Below, in pieces: positions 1 to 5,849 of a stretch of 6,868 nt of DNA; position 1 is the first letter of the stretch, and every line of letters begins with the position of its first letter. The stretch covers positions 1-6,868 of the forward strand of contig JAYZDB010000149.1 in assembly GCA_036338025.1 (NCBI GenBank). The letters run 5' to 3'. Origin of the DNA: JAYZDB01 sp036338025 (lineage in GTDB: Bacteria > Planctomycetota > UBA1135 > UBA2386). Below the pieces are notes generated by a model. The model was given only the letters and a program-made list of their open reading frames with translations, was not told the origin of the DNA and made no database searches. The position numbers and the translations under genes are program-made.

Positions 1-2
1 GG

Positions 3-1388
3 ATGCGGGACAATCCCAAGATCACGTTTGTCGTCCCACCCAGCAAGTTCGTGCAACCTTTGACCTTGCAGGGCGGCATGGCCGCGGATGTCGGTTTGAT
101 CGATGGGGTAGTCGACACGGTCGAAATCCTGCTCGATGAGCGTCTGGGCCTGGACGCCTCGCAGACCGGCTACCTGGCGCCAAATTGGTCCGAGGACATT
201 GTGGCCTGGCTCAACAGCATGCGCGAGGTCCTGTTCGTGCTCGGCTTCATCCTGCTGTTGATCGAGTTCAAGACACCCGGCTTCGCCCTGCCCGGGATCC
301 TGGGGATCATGATGTTCGGCCTGGCGTTCTTCGGTAGCTACATGGTTGGGCTGGCAACGATCACCGAGATCCTGTTGTTCTTCCTGGGACTCGGCTTGTT
401 GGGGGTCGAGATCTACATCATGCCGGGGATGATCGTGTTCGGCCTCGCCGGCTTTGTTTGCATCGTTGCCGGTCTGATCTTCTCCCAGCAGGAATTCTAC
501 TTCCCCGCCAGCGGGGACCAGAGCCAGACGTTTCTCAACAACCTGATCAACTTTGGCCTGGTGATGGTGTCGGTGATGCTGGGAATTTGGGCGGTCTACG
601 CCAATCTCGGCCGCATCCCGTACTTGAAGAGTGCCGTGCAGGTGCCACCCAAGGCTGGTGATCCGAGCGCCGGGGGACTCGCAGACCACGAACAACATCT
701 CGCGACCTTGCCGGGCCAGGAGGGTGTGGTGCTTACCGATCTGCGTCCCGCCGGGGTGATGATGATCGGGGAGGATCGCTACGACGTGGTGTCGGAGGGC
801 AGCTTCATCGAGGAAGGGGCGACGGTCCGGGTGGTCGAGGTCCACGGTAACCGCGTGGTGGTGGTGCCGGCCGAGAAGCCGAACGCACAGAAGGGTGAGG
901 TCACCGTTGGGATCCTCGCGCTCATGGTGCTGGTCGGCCTTGCCCTGGTGGTCGCCGAAGTGTTTTTCGTCTCGGCTGGGATCCTTGCGGTGATGGCCGG
1001 AACGGTACTGGTATCGGCGGTGTTCTTTGCTTTCAGCCACCACGACTCGCTCACCGGTTGGTCATTCCTGGTCGCCTGCGCGATCGGCGTGCCCTTGTCG
1101 GTCAAGATGGCATTCCGTGTGTTGCCCCATACTCGTCTCGGCAAGCAATTGTACCTGTCAGGCCTGGATTCCGAGGAAGTCTCGGGAGCCGCCCAGGAGG
1201 AAGGGCTCGAGGATCTGGTTGGTAAGCAGGGTACTGCCTTGTGTGATCTTCGTCCGGCCGGCTACGCATCGATCGGGGGCCGGCGGATCGACGTAGTCAC
1301 ACGCGGCGAGTTGATCGAAAAATCCAGCCCGATAAAAGTCATCAAGATCGAGTCCAATCAAGTGTTCGTGGCCCCTTTACATTCCTAG
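3..1388 (+). CDS. NfeD-family membrane protein with tandem NfeD modules (5' end missing)
   Basis: This is the C-terminal 461 codons of a membrane-bound NfeD protein. The frame is open to the left edge, so the ATG at base 3 is probably internal. Residues 1-50 (ADVGLIDGVVDTVEILL) look like the end of a ClpP-class serine protease domain; its catalytic residues would lie upstream. Hydrophobic spans follow at about 75-88, 96-137, 140-160 and 182-203, then an OB-fold-like NfeD domain at 237-290 (DLRPAG...DVVSEG). A second set of spans (302-345, 351-370) leads to a second NfeD domain at 405-458 (DLRPAG...DVVTRG). Single-module long NfeD proteins such as B. subtilis YqeZ (about 440 residues) have one such unit, so the duplication is notable. 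NfeD proteins partner flotillins, and floA lies 40 bases downstream. It ends with TAG. The family call is firm; the protease half is inferred. Confidence 0.92.
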   Translation: MRDNPKITFVVPPSKFVQPLTLQGGMAADVGLIDGVVDTVEILLDERLGLDASQTGYLAPNWSEDIVAWLNSMREVLFVLGFILLLIEFKTPGFALPGILGIMMFGLAFFGSYMVGLATITEILLFFLGLGLLGVEIYIMPGMIVFGLAGFVCIVAGLIFSQQEFYFPASGDQSQTFLNNLINFGLVMVSVMLGIWAVYANLGRIPYLKSAVQVPPKAGDPSAGGLADHEQHLATLPGQEGVVLTDLRPAGVMMIGEDRYDVVSEGSFIEEGATVRVVEVHGNRVVVVPAEKPNAQKGEVTVGILALMVLVGLALVVAEVFFVSAGILAVMAGTVLVSAVFFAFSHHDSLTGWSFLVACAIGVPLSVKMAFRVLPHTRLGKQLYLSGLDSEEVSGAAQEEGLEDLVGKQGTALCDLRPAGYASIGGRRIDVVTRGELIEKSSPIKVIKIESNQVFVAPLHS

Positions 1389-1418
1389 TTTCAATGCGCC
1401 AGCAGGCCAATTCCATCC

Positions 1419-1423
1419 AGGAG
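1419..1423 (+). promoter_or_regulatory. Ribosome binding site of floA
   Basis: AGGAG lies 5 bases upstream of the GTG at 1429. It decides the start: the GTG gives a protein whose short N-terminus runs straight into the membrane anchor, as expected for FloA, and no ATG in frame is better placed. Confidence 0.75.
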
Positions 1424-1428
1424 CATCC

Positions 1429-2475
1429 GTGATCTATCTCGCAATTCCAGATTTCTTTGACGACGCGTGGCCTTGGGTTCTTGGCTTCCTGATCCTGATC
1501 TTCGTCATCTTCCTGATCTTCATCTCGAAGTTCATCAACCTCTACATCCAGGCGACGCTCACCAAGGCCAACATCGGTCTGTTCACCCTGGTCGGGATGT
1601 CGCTGCGCAAGGTCAATCCGACGGTCATTACTCGCGCACGGATCAGTGCAGTGCAGGCGGGTTTGGAGGACACCGGAGTCAAGGATCTCGAAGCCCACTA
1701 CCTGGCTGGCGGCAACGTGCTGCGCGTTATCGGCGCGCTGATCGCGTCGGATCGTGCGAGCCTGGATCTCGACTTTCGTCGGGCCTGTGCTATCGATCTG
1801 GCGGGTCGTAACGTGCTCGAAGCTGTGCAGACCAGTGTCAACCCGAAGGTCATCGACTGTCCGGCCGGCGGCAAGATTGCCGCGATGGCGAAGGACGGCA
1901 TCCAGGTGCTCGCCAAGGCTCGCGTGACCGTGCGGACCAACATCGCACGCCTGGTCGGCGGTGCCAGCGAGGAGACCATCATCGCGCGGGTGGGCGAGGG
2001 CATCGTGTCGACGATCGGTTCCTCTGATACCCACAAAGATGTGCTCGAGAACCCGGACAATATTTCGAGATCCGTGCTCGGTCGAGGTCTCGATGCCGGT
2101 ACCGCTTTCGAGATCGTCTCTATCGATATCGCGGATGTCGACATCGGCGAGAACATCGGTGCCAAGCTGCAGGCTGACCAGGCCGAAGCGGACAAGCGGA
2201 TCGCTCAGGCCAAGGCCGAGGAACGGCGCGCGATGGCAGTGGCGATGGAGCAGGAGCAAGTCGCCGAGGTGATGGGCAACCGCGCCAAGGTCGTGCTGGC
2301 GGAAGCGGAGGTGCCGAAAGCGATGGCGGATGCGTTCCGCAGCGGCAACCTGGGTATCCTCGACTACTACAAGATCAAGAACATCGACGCCGATACCAAG
2401 ATGCGGAGTCAGATCGCTGCCGGTGAGGAACACCAGGTCCAGGAAGAGCGCGACAAGGGCAAGGTCAAGGAGTAG
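1429..2475 (+). CDS. floA: FloA, flotillin-like membrane microdomain scaffold protein
   Basis: This 348-residue protein is a bacterial flotillin of the FloA (YqfA) type; the B. subtilis protein has 331 residues. FloA inserts in the inner membrane and oligomerises to scaffold microdomains. A hydrophobic anchor spans about residues 15-37 (WVLGFLILIFVIFLIFI). A conserved core follows: KVNPTVITRARI at 61-72, AMAKDGIQVLAKARVTVR at 152-169, then ENPDNISRSVLGRGLDAG at 207-224 and SIDIADVDIGENIGAKLQ at 231-248. An alanine- and glutamate-rich helix at 249-295 (QAEADKRIAQAKAEERRA) is typical of flotillins, and SGNLGILDYYKIKN (305-318) matches the family C-terminus. A charged tail of about 20 residues ends it. 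It lies between its NfeD partner and a translationally linked small membrane gene. The start is GTG with a good ribosome binding site. No key segment is missing. Confidence 0.97.
   Translation: MIYLAIPDFFDDAWPWVLGFLILIFVIFLIFISKFINLYIQATLTKANIGLFTLVGMSLRKVNPTVITRARISAVQAGLEDTGVKDLEAHYLAGGNVLRVIGALIASDRASLDLDFRRACAIDLAGRNVLEAVQTSVNPKVIDCPAGGKIAAMAKDGIQVLAKARVTVRTNIARLVGGASEETIIARVGEGIVSTIGSSDTHKDVLENPDNISRSVLGRGLDAGTAFEIVSIDIADVDIGENIGAKLQADQAEADKRIAQAKAEERRAMAVAMEQEQVAEVMGNRAKVVLAEAEVPKAMADAFRSGNLGILDYYKIKNIDADTKMRSQIAAGEEHQVQEERDKGKVKE
2467..2472 (+). promoter_or_regulatory. Ribosome binding site within the 3' end of floA
   Basis: AAGGAG overlaps the last sense codons of floA and lies 5 bases before the GTG at 2478. 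It fixes that GTG as the start of the next gene and implies translational coupling to floA, whose stop codon is only 2 bases upstream of the new start. Confidence 0.75.
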
Positions 2476-2477
2476 CG

Positions 2478-3113
2478 GTGAACGAATGGCTCTGGATCAT
2501 TCCCCTGGCCTATTTCCTGATCTCCGCGATCGGAGGTGCGGCCAGCAAGAAGGCCAAGGAAGTGGCCCAGACGAGCCGTGCGGATAAACAACGTACGACC
2601 CTGAAGCCGGTCGGTGAAGTGGATGTCAGTGCGGATCCAGCACCCGCAGATCCTGTGCCCGCGCCGAGCCCGCGCCGTAAGACCGCCGACGATATCGCAG
2701 CGGAGATACGACGGATGATGGGCTTGCCGCCGGACCCGAGCGGGCGGCCGGCGGGGGATCTCGCTGCCGTCGAAGACCGCGTCGAGCCGGTAGTCATCGA
2801 GGAGGAACCGACCGTGCAGGCTGCACAGCGCAGCCACGGTGGGGACCTCCACGAACGCTTGCTGGCTCGCGAGGCGGAGGGGCGTCGCAGCTTCGGAACT
2901 CTGGAGACCCGACACCTCGAGGAGCATCACAGCGCCCTGGTGGAACGGCACATTGTGCCGAACGTGGGCCGCTCCCGGCGCCGGGGTGCTGGGCGATCGA
3001 CTGCTGACCCCTTACACCGACGCAGCTATGTCGACCTCCGGAACATGGCGCGGGCCTTCGTGACGGCGGAAGTCCTGGGTCCACCGAAAGCACTTCGGGA
3101 GAAGGAGTGGTAG
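2478..3113 (+). CDS. Small single-span membrane protein linked to floA, function unknown
   Basis: This 211-residue protein is not assigned to a named family. It begins with a hydrophobic anchor at about residues 4-22 (LWIIPLAYFLISAIGGAAS) followed by lysines, which predicts an N-out, cytoplasmic-body topology. A proline- and alanine-rich linker covers 52-65, and a short helical segment (TADDIAAEIRRMMGL) lies at 69-83. The middle is acidic, then rich in His, Arg and Glu (118-158). The C-terminal helix at 187-207 ends in LGPPKALR, a tail style I recall from many small planctomycete membrane proteins. The gene starts with GTG 2 bases after floA, so the product is probably made in step with FloA and may be its membrane partner. 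The position equals that of yqfB in B. subtilis, but I see no similarity to it. That it is a gene is well supported; its role is inference. Confidence 0.85.
   Translation: MNEWLWIIPLAYFLISAIGGAASKKAKEVAQTSRADKQRTTLKPVGEVDVSADPAPADPVPAPSPRRKTADDIAAEIRRMMGLPPDPSGRPAGDLAAVEDRVEPVVIEEEPTVQAAQRSHGGDLHERLLAREAEGRRSFGTLETRHLEEHHSALVERHIVPNVGRSRRRGAGRSTADPLHRRSYVDLRNMARAFVTAEVLGPPKALREKEW
3102..3107 (+). promoter_or_regulatory. Possible ribosome binding site before the 41-codon frame
   Basis: AAGGAG lies within the last codons of the small membrane protein gene, 7 bases before the GTG at 3115. The spacing is suitable for initiation, but the motif also encodes part of the preceding protein's end (EKEW), so it may be coincidental. 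Confidence 0.4.
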
Positions 3114-3114
3114 G

Positions 3115-3240
3115 GTGTTCCCGTTGCCTACAGACCCCAGCTTGCGCGGACTCACGGTATACGGTCAGTGGGTCGTCGCCGATCCTGGCTTGAACGGGAT
3201 GTTCTCATCCACTCCAGCCTTCCAGGCGGAGTTGTTCTAG
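3115..3240 (+). pseudogene. Orphan C-terminal fragment resembling secreted planctomycete proteins
   Basis: A 41-codon frame runs from GTG to TAG. Its product contains LPTDPSLRGLTVYGQWVVAD and ends in STPAFQAELF. This has the look of the last 40 or so residues of many large secreted planctomycete proteins, which end in a beta-rich domain with a pattern like P-x-D-P-x-L-x-G-x-x-[LV]-Y-x-Q-[WA]-x-V-x-D-P. In this frame the nearest upstream stop is TGA at 3061, and nothing resembling the rest of such a protein precedes the GTG, so I read it as a gene remnant left after deletion. An AAGGAG at 3102-3107 lies 7 bases upstream of the GTG, so the piece could still be translated as a miniprotein, an alternative I cannot exclude. 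Its stop overlaps the stop of the convergent gene. Confidence 0.5.
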
Positions 3241-3243
3241 AAC
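3234..3243. repeat. 10-bp palindrome carrying both convergent stop codons
   Basis: GTTCTAGAAC is a perfect palindrome. The plus-strand fragment reads TTC TAG through it and the minus-strand lipoprotein gene also reads TTC TAG, so both end in Phe-stop and the two stops overlap within CTAG at 3237-3240. It is too short and AT-rich to act alone as a terminator. Confidence 0.8.
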
Positions 3244-3779
3244 CGGCTGAGCAGTCGTTCGATCCAGGTCAGCCGTCTGCCGACCTGGTGGGGGTCCTCA
3301 GTCCGATCCAGGTCGCCCGGTCCTGGCAGGACCGGGTTGTTGAGTCCCAGGACGTCGGCGGTCTTGCCGAGATCGGTTCGCCACTGCTGGAGGATCGCGC
3401 TGGGTTGGAGCCTGGGGTGCCTGTCACTGAGCAGGGCCCGCAGTTTTTGCGATGCCTCGTGCAGGGCGTGTCCAGAAACCGCTCGCAGAGACTTCGGCAG
3501 ATCCTTGATGCCGGCGGCTATCGACGTGCTGCCTTGCTGGATGGCGGGCAGAAATCCACGAAGCTTGCCAAGCCGGATACGGGGTATCCGTCCCACGCTT
3601 CCTGGCAAGGTCGTAGCGCGCGTGATCTCAGCGGTGAGGAAGTGACCAGACCCGCTGATGAGACCTTGTAGGGAATTCCCGAGCCGGTTCCCGATGGCTC
3701 GCCCGCTAACGGTGGTCTGACAGCTGCTGGCGCAGGTCGCCAGCAACAAGAGAGCGGTGCAAGGAACGCGCGGTCGCAT
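3237..3779 (-). CDS. Putative lipoprotein, function unknown
   Basis: I chose the ATG at 3779 because it gives a 180-residue protein with a lipoprotein-type signal: basic start (MRPR), hydrophobic core (ALLLLA, residues 9-14) and a candidate lipobox ASSC with the acceptor Cys at 20. Cys16 (LATC) is a weaker option. The longer open frame upstream would run back through the permease gene and carries no membrane or domain signal. The mature part shows no domain I recognise; it has a Gly/Ser-rich start, a basic stretch, a helical segment with ASQKLRALL, a PGPGDLD turn and a C-terminus WIERLLSRF. It lies 56 bases downstream of the second permease on the same strand, so it is probably the last gene of that operon. 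Its neighbours suggest a lipoprotein exporter, so it may be a client or accessory. The ribosome binding site is weak (GAGAA, 7 bases upstream). Confidence 0.7.
   Translation of the reverse strand: MRPRVPCTALLLLATCASSCQTTVSGRAIGNRLGNSLQGLISGSGHFLTAEITRATTLPGSVGRIPRIRLGKLRGFLPAIQQGSTSIAAGIKDLPKSLRAVSGHALHEASQKLRALLSDRHPRLQPSAILQQWRTDLGKTADVLGLNNPVLPGPGDLDRTEDPHQVGRRLTWIERLLSRF
3316..3336 (+). terminator. Candidate intrinsic terminator of the plus-strand operon
   Basis: A perfect 9-bp inverted repeat (CCCGGTCCT / AGGACCGGG) with a GGC loop is followed on the plus strand by TTGTTG. This is the strongest hairpin I found downstream of the floA operon, 75 bases past the last plus-strand stop. It lies inside the coding sequence of the convergent lipoprotein gene (PVLPGPG), so it may merely reflect that codon content, and the T-tract is short and interrupted. 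Confidence 0.4.
3564..3609. repeat. Nested inverted repeats inside the lipoprotein gene
   Basis: An inner perfect hairpin, CGGATAC (3574-3580) with loop GGG and GTATCCG (3584-3590), is enclosed by a second pair, CTTGCCA (3564-3570) and TGGCAAG (3603-3609). The structure lies in coding sequence and could form in either transcript. No T-tract follows on either strand, so it is not a plain terminator. Confidence 0.45.
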
Positions 3780-3835
3780 AGGCCCATTCTCGGCGCTTGG
3801 ACCGGGGGGCGCAACCTGATTCGTGCTGTGAAGGT

Positions 3836-5155
3836 CTAACCGTTGCGCAGCGCGTCCAAAGGATCGTTGCGCATGGCGCGGAGCGCCGGAATTGCGGCGG
3901 CGATCAGCCCCAGCAACAAGGAGCTCGATCCGACGATCAGGATCCACCATGGATCGAGGTGGTACGGCACATGTGGCAGGTTGTAGATGTCGATCGGAAA
4001 CAAGTCGATATCCCAGGTCTGCTTCAACCAGGCGTTGAACGGGTCCAGGTAGATCGAAGTGATGCAGCCGGACACGATGCCGCACAGGGTGCCGCTCAGC
4101 GCGATTGCCAGGCCGCAGGTCATGAACACCTGCAATACTCCGCGTCGGGTGGCGCCGAGTGCAGAGAGCACTCCGATGTCGTGGATCTTCTCGGTCACCA
4201 TCATCGACAAGGTCGCGTAGACCAGGAAGCCGGCGACCACCATGATGACGAAGAGGACGAGCTTCATCAGACCGCGCTGGTGGTCGACGGCGTTCAGCAA
4301 GCCCTGCTCCTGCTCGCCCGCGATCTTGACCAGCGGTTGTGGATACTGGAAATCGGGATGCGAGAACAACGCCCCTTCGATTCGGCGCCGGGTCTGCTCG
4401 GTGGCCGTCGGGGACCCGTCTCTTAGTTTGATCGCGATTTCGTTGGTGAAGTCTGGGTTGCCCTTGGCGATCAAGGAGCGCAGGGCCTCGATGTGCAGGT
4501 AGACCGTCAGGGTGTCAAAGCCGGCGTGGTCGGTCGAGAAGCAACCGACCAGTTGCGGATCCAGCCGGCCGAACTGCGTCATTCCCCCGTCCCAGGTTTG
4601 CTGCAGTCGCGCCATCGTCAGGGGTACTGAATCGCCGCGGGCGAGTTGCATCTTGGCGGCTCGGAGGGGACTCAGAAGGACCCAGTTGCGAGTTTCTTGC
4701 AAGGTGTCCTGGGCGACCTGGAGCGCCGGGTCGGTTACGGCTTCGAGCCATCTACCGAATCCGGTGGTGGCGATTTCGAGTGCTGGGTCGATGCCGACGA
4801 TCGTCACGTAGGGGCCATTCTTGGGCAGAGCACCCGGGATTGGTGTGGTTGGACCGCCCTTCTCGACGTTCGGGTGCAGCAGTCCACCCCAGACCAGTCG
4901 TGGTGAGCAGGCGGCGACGTTCTGGTCGGCTTCCAGGATGCCCTGGGCCACCGCAAACTTCACACCGTTGCCGAGGTTCACGATTACCATGTCGGCAGAC
5001 ACCGTGTTGACGTGCTCCTTCACCTCTCGGATGTAGCCAGAGAAGATCGATACTACGACGATCAGCGCCCAGACACCGAGCATGACACCGCCGATCCCGA
5101 GCAGGTTGATCGGGCGGCTGGCTATGAATCGGAGCGCCAGGTAGTAGCGATACAT
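3836..5155 (-). CDS. ABC transporter permease, LolC/LolE type (second permease)
   Basis: This 439-residue inner-membrane protein has the layout of lipoprotein-release permeases: one N-terminal span at about 17-39 preceded by YYLALRFIASRP, a large periplasmic region (about 45-290), then three C-terminal spans at about 297-320, 341-366 and 402-425 of the FtsX domain. EKIHDIGVLSALGAT (322-336) is the cytoplasmic loop motif through which such permeases couple to the ATPase. The GVMLGVWALIVVVSIFSGY segment resembles LolC/LolE more than MacB. The ATG at 5155 shares its A with the TGA of the ATPase gene, and the product begins directly with the first span; the longer open frame to 5200 would only add residues encoded over lolD. 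It shares FtsX-domain motifs with the permease at 5850, such as LMK-VLF, VAGFL and LFP--YNL--VP--LDP-WI, so the two likely form a heterodimer. It could be called lolE by position. Lipoprotein export as substrate is inferred. Confidence 0.9.
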   Translation of the reverse strand: MYRYYLALRFIASRPINLLGIGGVMLGVWALIVVVSIFSGYIREVKEHVNTVSADMVIVNLGNGVKFAVAQGILEADQNVAACSPRLVWGGLLHPNVEKGGPTTPIPGALPKNGPYVTIVGIDPALEIATTGFGRWLEAVTDPALQVAQDTLQETRNWVLLSPLRAAKMQLARGDSVPLTMARLQQTWDGGMTQFGRLDPQLVGCFSTDHAGFDTLTVYLHIEALRSLIAKGNPDFTNEIAIKLRDGSPTATEQTRRRIEGALFSHPDFQYPQPLVKIAGEQEQGLLNAVDHQRGLMKLVLFVIMVVAGFLVYATLSMMVTEKIHDIGVLSALGATRRGVLQVFMTCGLAIALSGTLCGIVSGCITSIYLDPFNAWLKQTWDIDLFPIDIYNLPHVPYHLDPWWILIVGSSSLLLGLIAAAIPALRAMRNDPLDALRNG

Positions 5156-5847
5156 CAGCCGATCACCAGTCCATCCTTCAGCCGTACGGTGCGGTCGCAA
5201 CGGCTGGCGAGTTCTTCGTTGTGCGTTACCAGCATGAACGCAATGTTCTGTTCGCGATTGAGTTGGAAGATGATCTCGAGGACCTCTTCGGCGGTCTCGG
5301 AGTCGAGGTTGCCTGTTGGTTCATCTGCCAGGATGATGCGTGGTTCGGAGATCAACGCCCGTGCGATTGCGACCCGCTGACGTTCGCCACCGGATAGTTC
5401 GTTGGGTCGGTGTTTCAAACGATGCGCGAGGCCGACGCGAGTCAAGAGGTCGACTGCCCGCTGATGGATGGCCCCGCGCTCGCGCAGATAGGTCAGCGGT
5501 GTCTTGAGCATCATCAGGCCGAGCTTGACGTTCTGGAGCGCGCTGAGTTCGGGGATCAGGTGGTAGAACTGAAAGACGAAGCCGATCTCCGCATGCCGGA
5601 GGGCGGCGCGCCGATTGGGTGACAGGTCATTGACCTCGGTGCCCGCGAATTGAATCGACCCGCTGGTCGGACGGTCTAGCAGTCCGAGCAGGTAGAGGAG
5701 AGTGGATTTGCCGGCGCCCGATTGACCCAGCAAGGCCACCATCTCGCCGTCGTCGACGTCTAGATTGATGCCTCGCAGGACCGGAACGTCCTGCTTCCCG
5801 AGCTTGTAGGTCTTGGTGATATTGCGTGCGCTGAGGATCGCTGTCAT
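5155..5847 (-). CDS. lolD: ABC transporter ATP-binding protein, LolD-like
   Basis: This 230-residue ATPase has the usual LolD length and all motifs: Walker A GQSGAGKST (41-49), Q-loop Gln93 (GFVFQFYHL), signature LSGGERQRVAIARAL (151-165), Walker B IILADEP (171-177) with catalytic Glu176, D-loop NLD (180-182) and switch His209 (VTHN). It would power extraction of lipoproteins from the inner membrane by the flanking permeases. The ATG at 5847 lies 2 bases after the stop of the first permease and gives the standard N-terminus (SARNITKTYKLG); the open frame runs further upstream, but that part is only a shadow of the permease gene. Its TGA overlaps the next start by one base, showing coupling. 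MacB- and FtsE-type ATPases share these motifs; the paired LolC/E-like permeases favour LolD. The ATPase call is very firm, the substrate less so. Confidence 0.93.
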   Translation of the reverse strand: MTAILSARNITKTYKLGKQDVPVLRGINLDVDDGEMVALLGQSGAGKSTLLYLLGLLDRPTSGSIQFAGTEVNDLSPNRRAALRHAEIGFVFQFYHLIPELSALQNVKLGLMMLKTPLTYLRERGAIHQRAVDLLTRVGLAHRLKHRPNELSGGERQRVAIARALISEPRIILADEPTGNLDSETAEEVLEIIFQLNREQNIAFMLVTHNEELASRCDRTVRLKDGLVIG

Positions 5848-5849
5848 GG

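Noticed and set aside
3..5. ATG at the left edge as a true start codon.
   Set aside because: The residues after it look like the end of a protease domain, so the gene very probably begins before the window.
1342..2433. A 363-codon open frame on the minus strand across floA.
   Set aside because: It is fully antisense to an unmistakable FloA; the product is low-complexity in Asp, His and Arg with no domain, as expected from the complement of a GC-rich gene.
2409..2951. A 180-codon minus-strand frame opposite the end of floA and the small membrane protein gene.
   Set aside because: No recognisable domain, no signal, and it is antisense to two well-placed coupled genes.
3168..3671. A 167-codon plus-strand frame over the lipoprotein gene.
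   Set aside because: It has no signal or domain and no good ribosome binding site. The minus-strand frame has a credible lipoprotein signal and follows its operon.
3780..4085. N-terminal extension of the lipoprotein frame upstream to 4085.
   Set aside because: It overlaps the 3' end of the permease gene on the same strand and would bury the signal peptide at residue 103.
3797..4426. A 209-codon plus-strand frame rich in Gln, Asp and His.
   Set aside because: It is antisense to the FtsX domain of the second permease and has the composition of a shadow frame.
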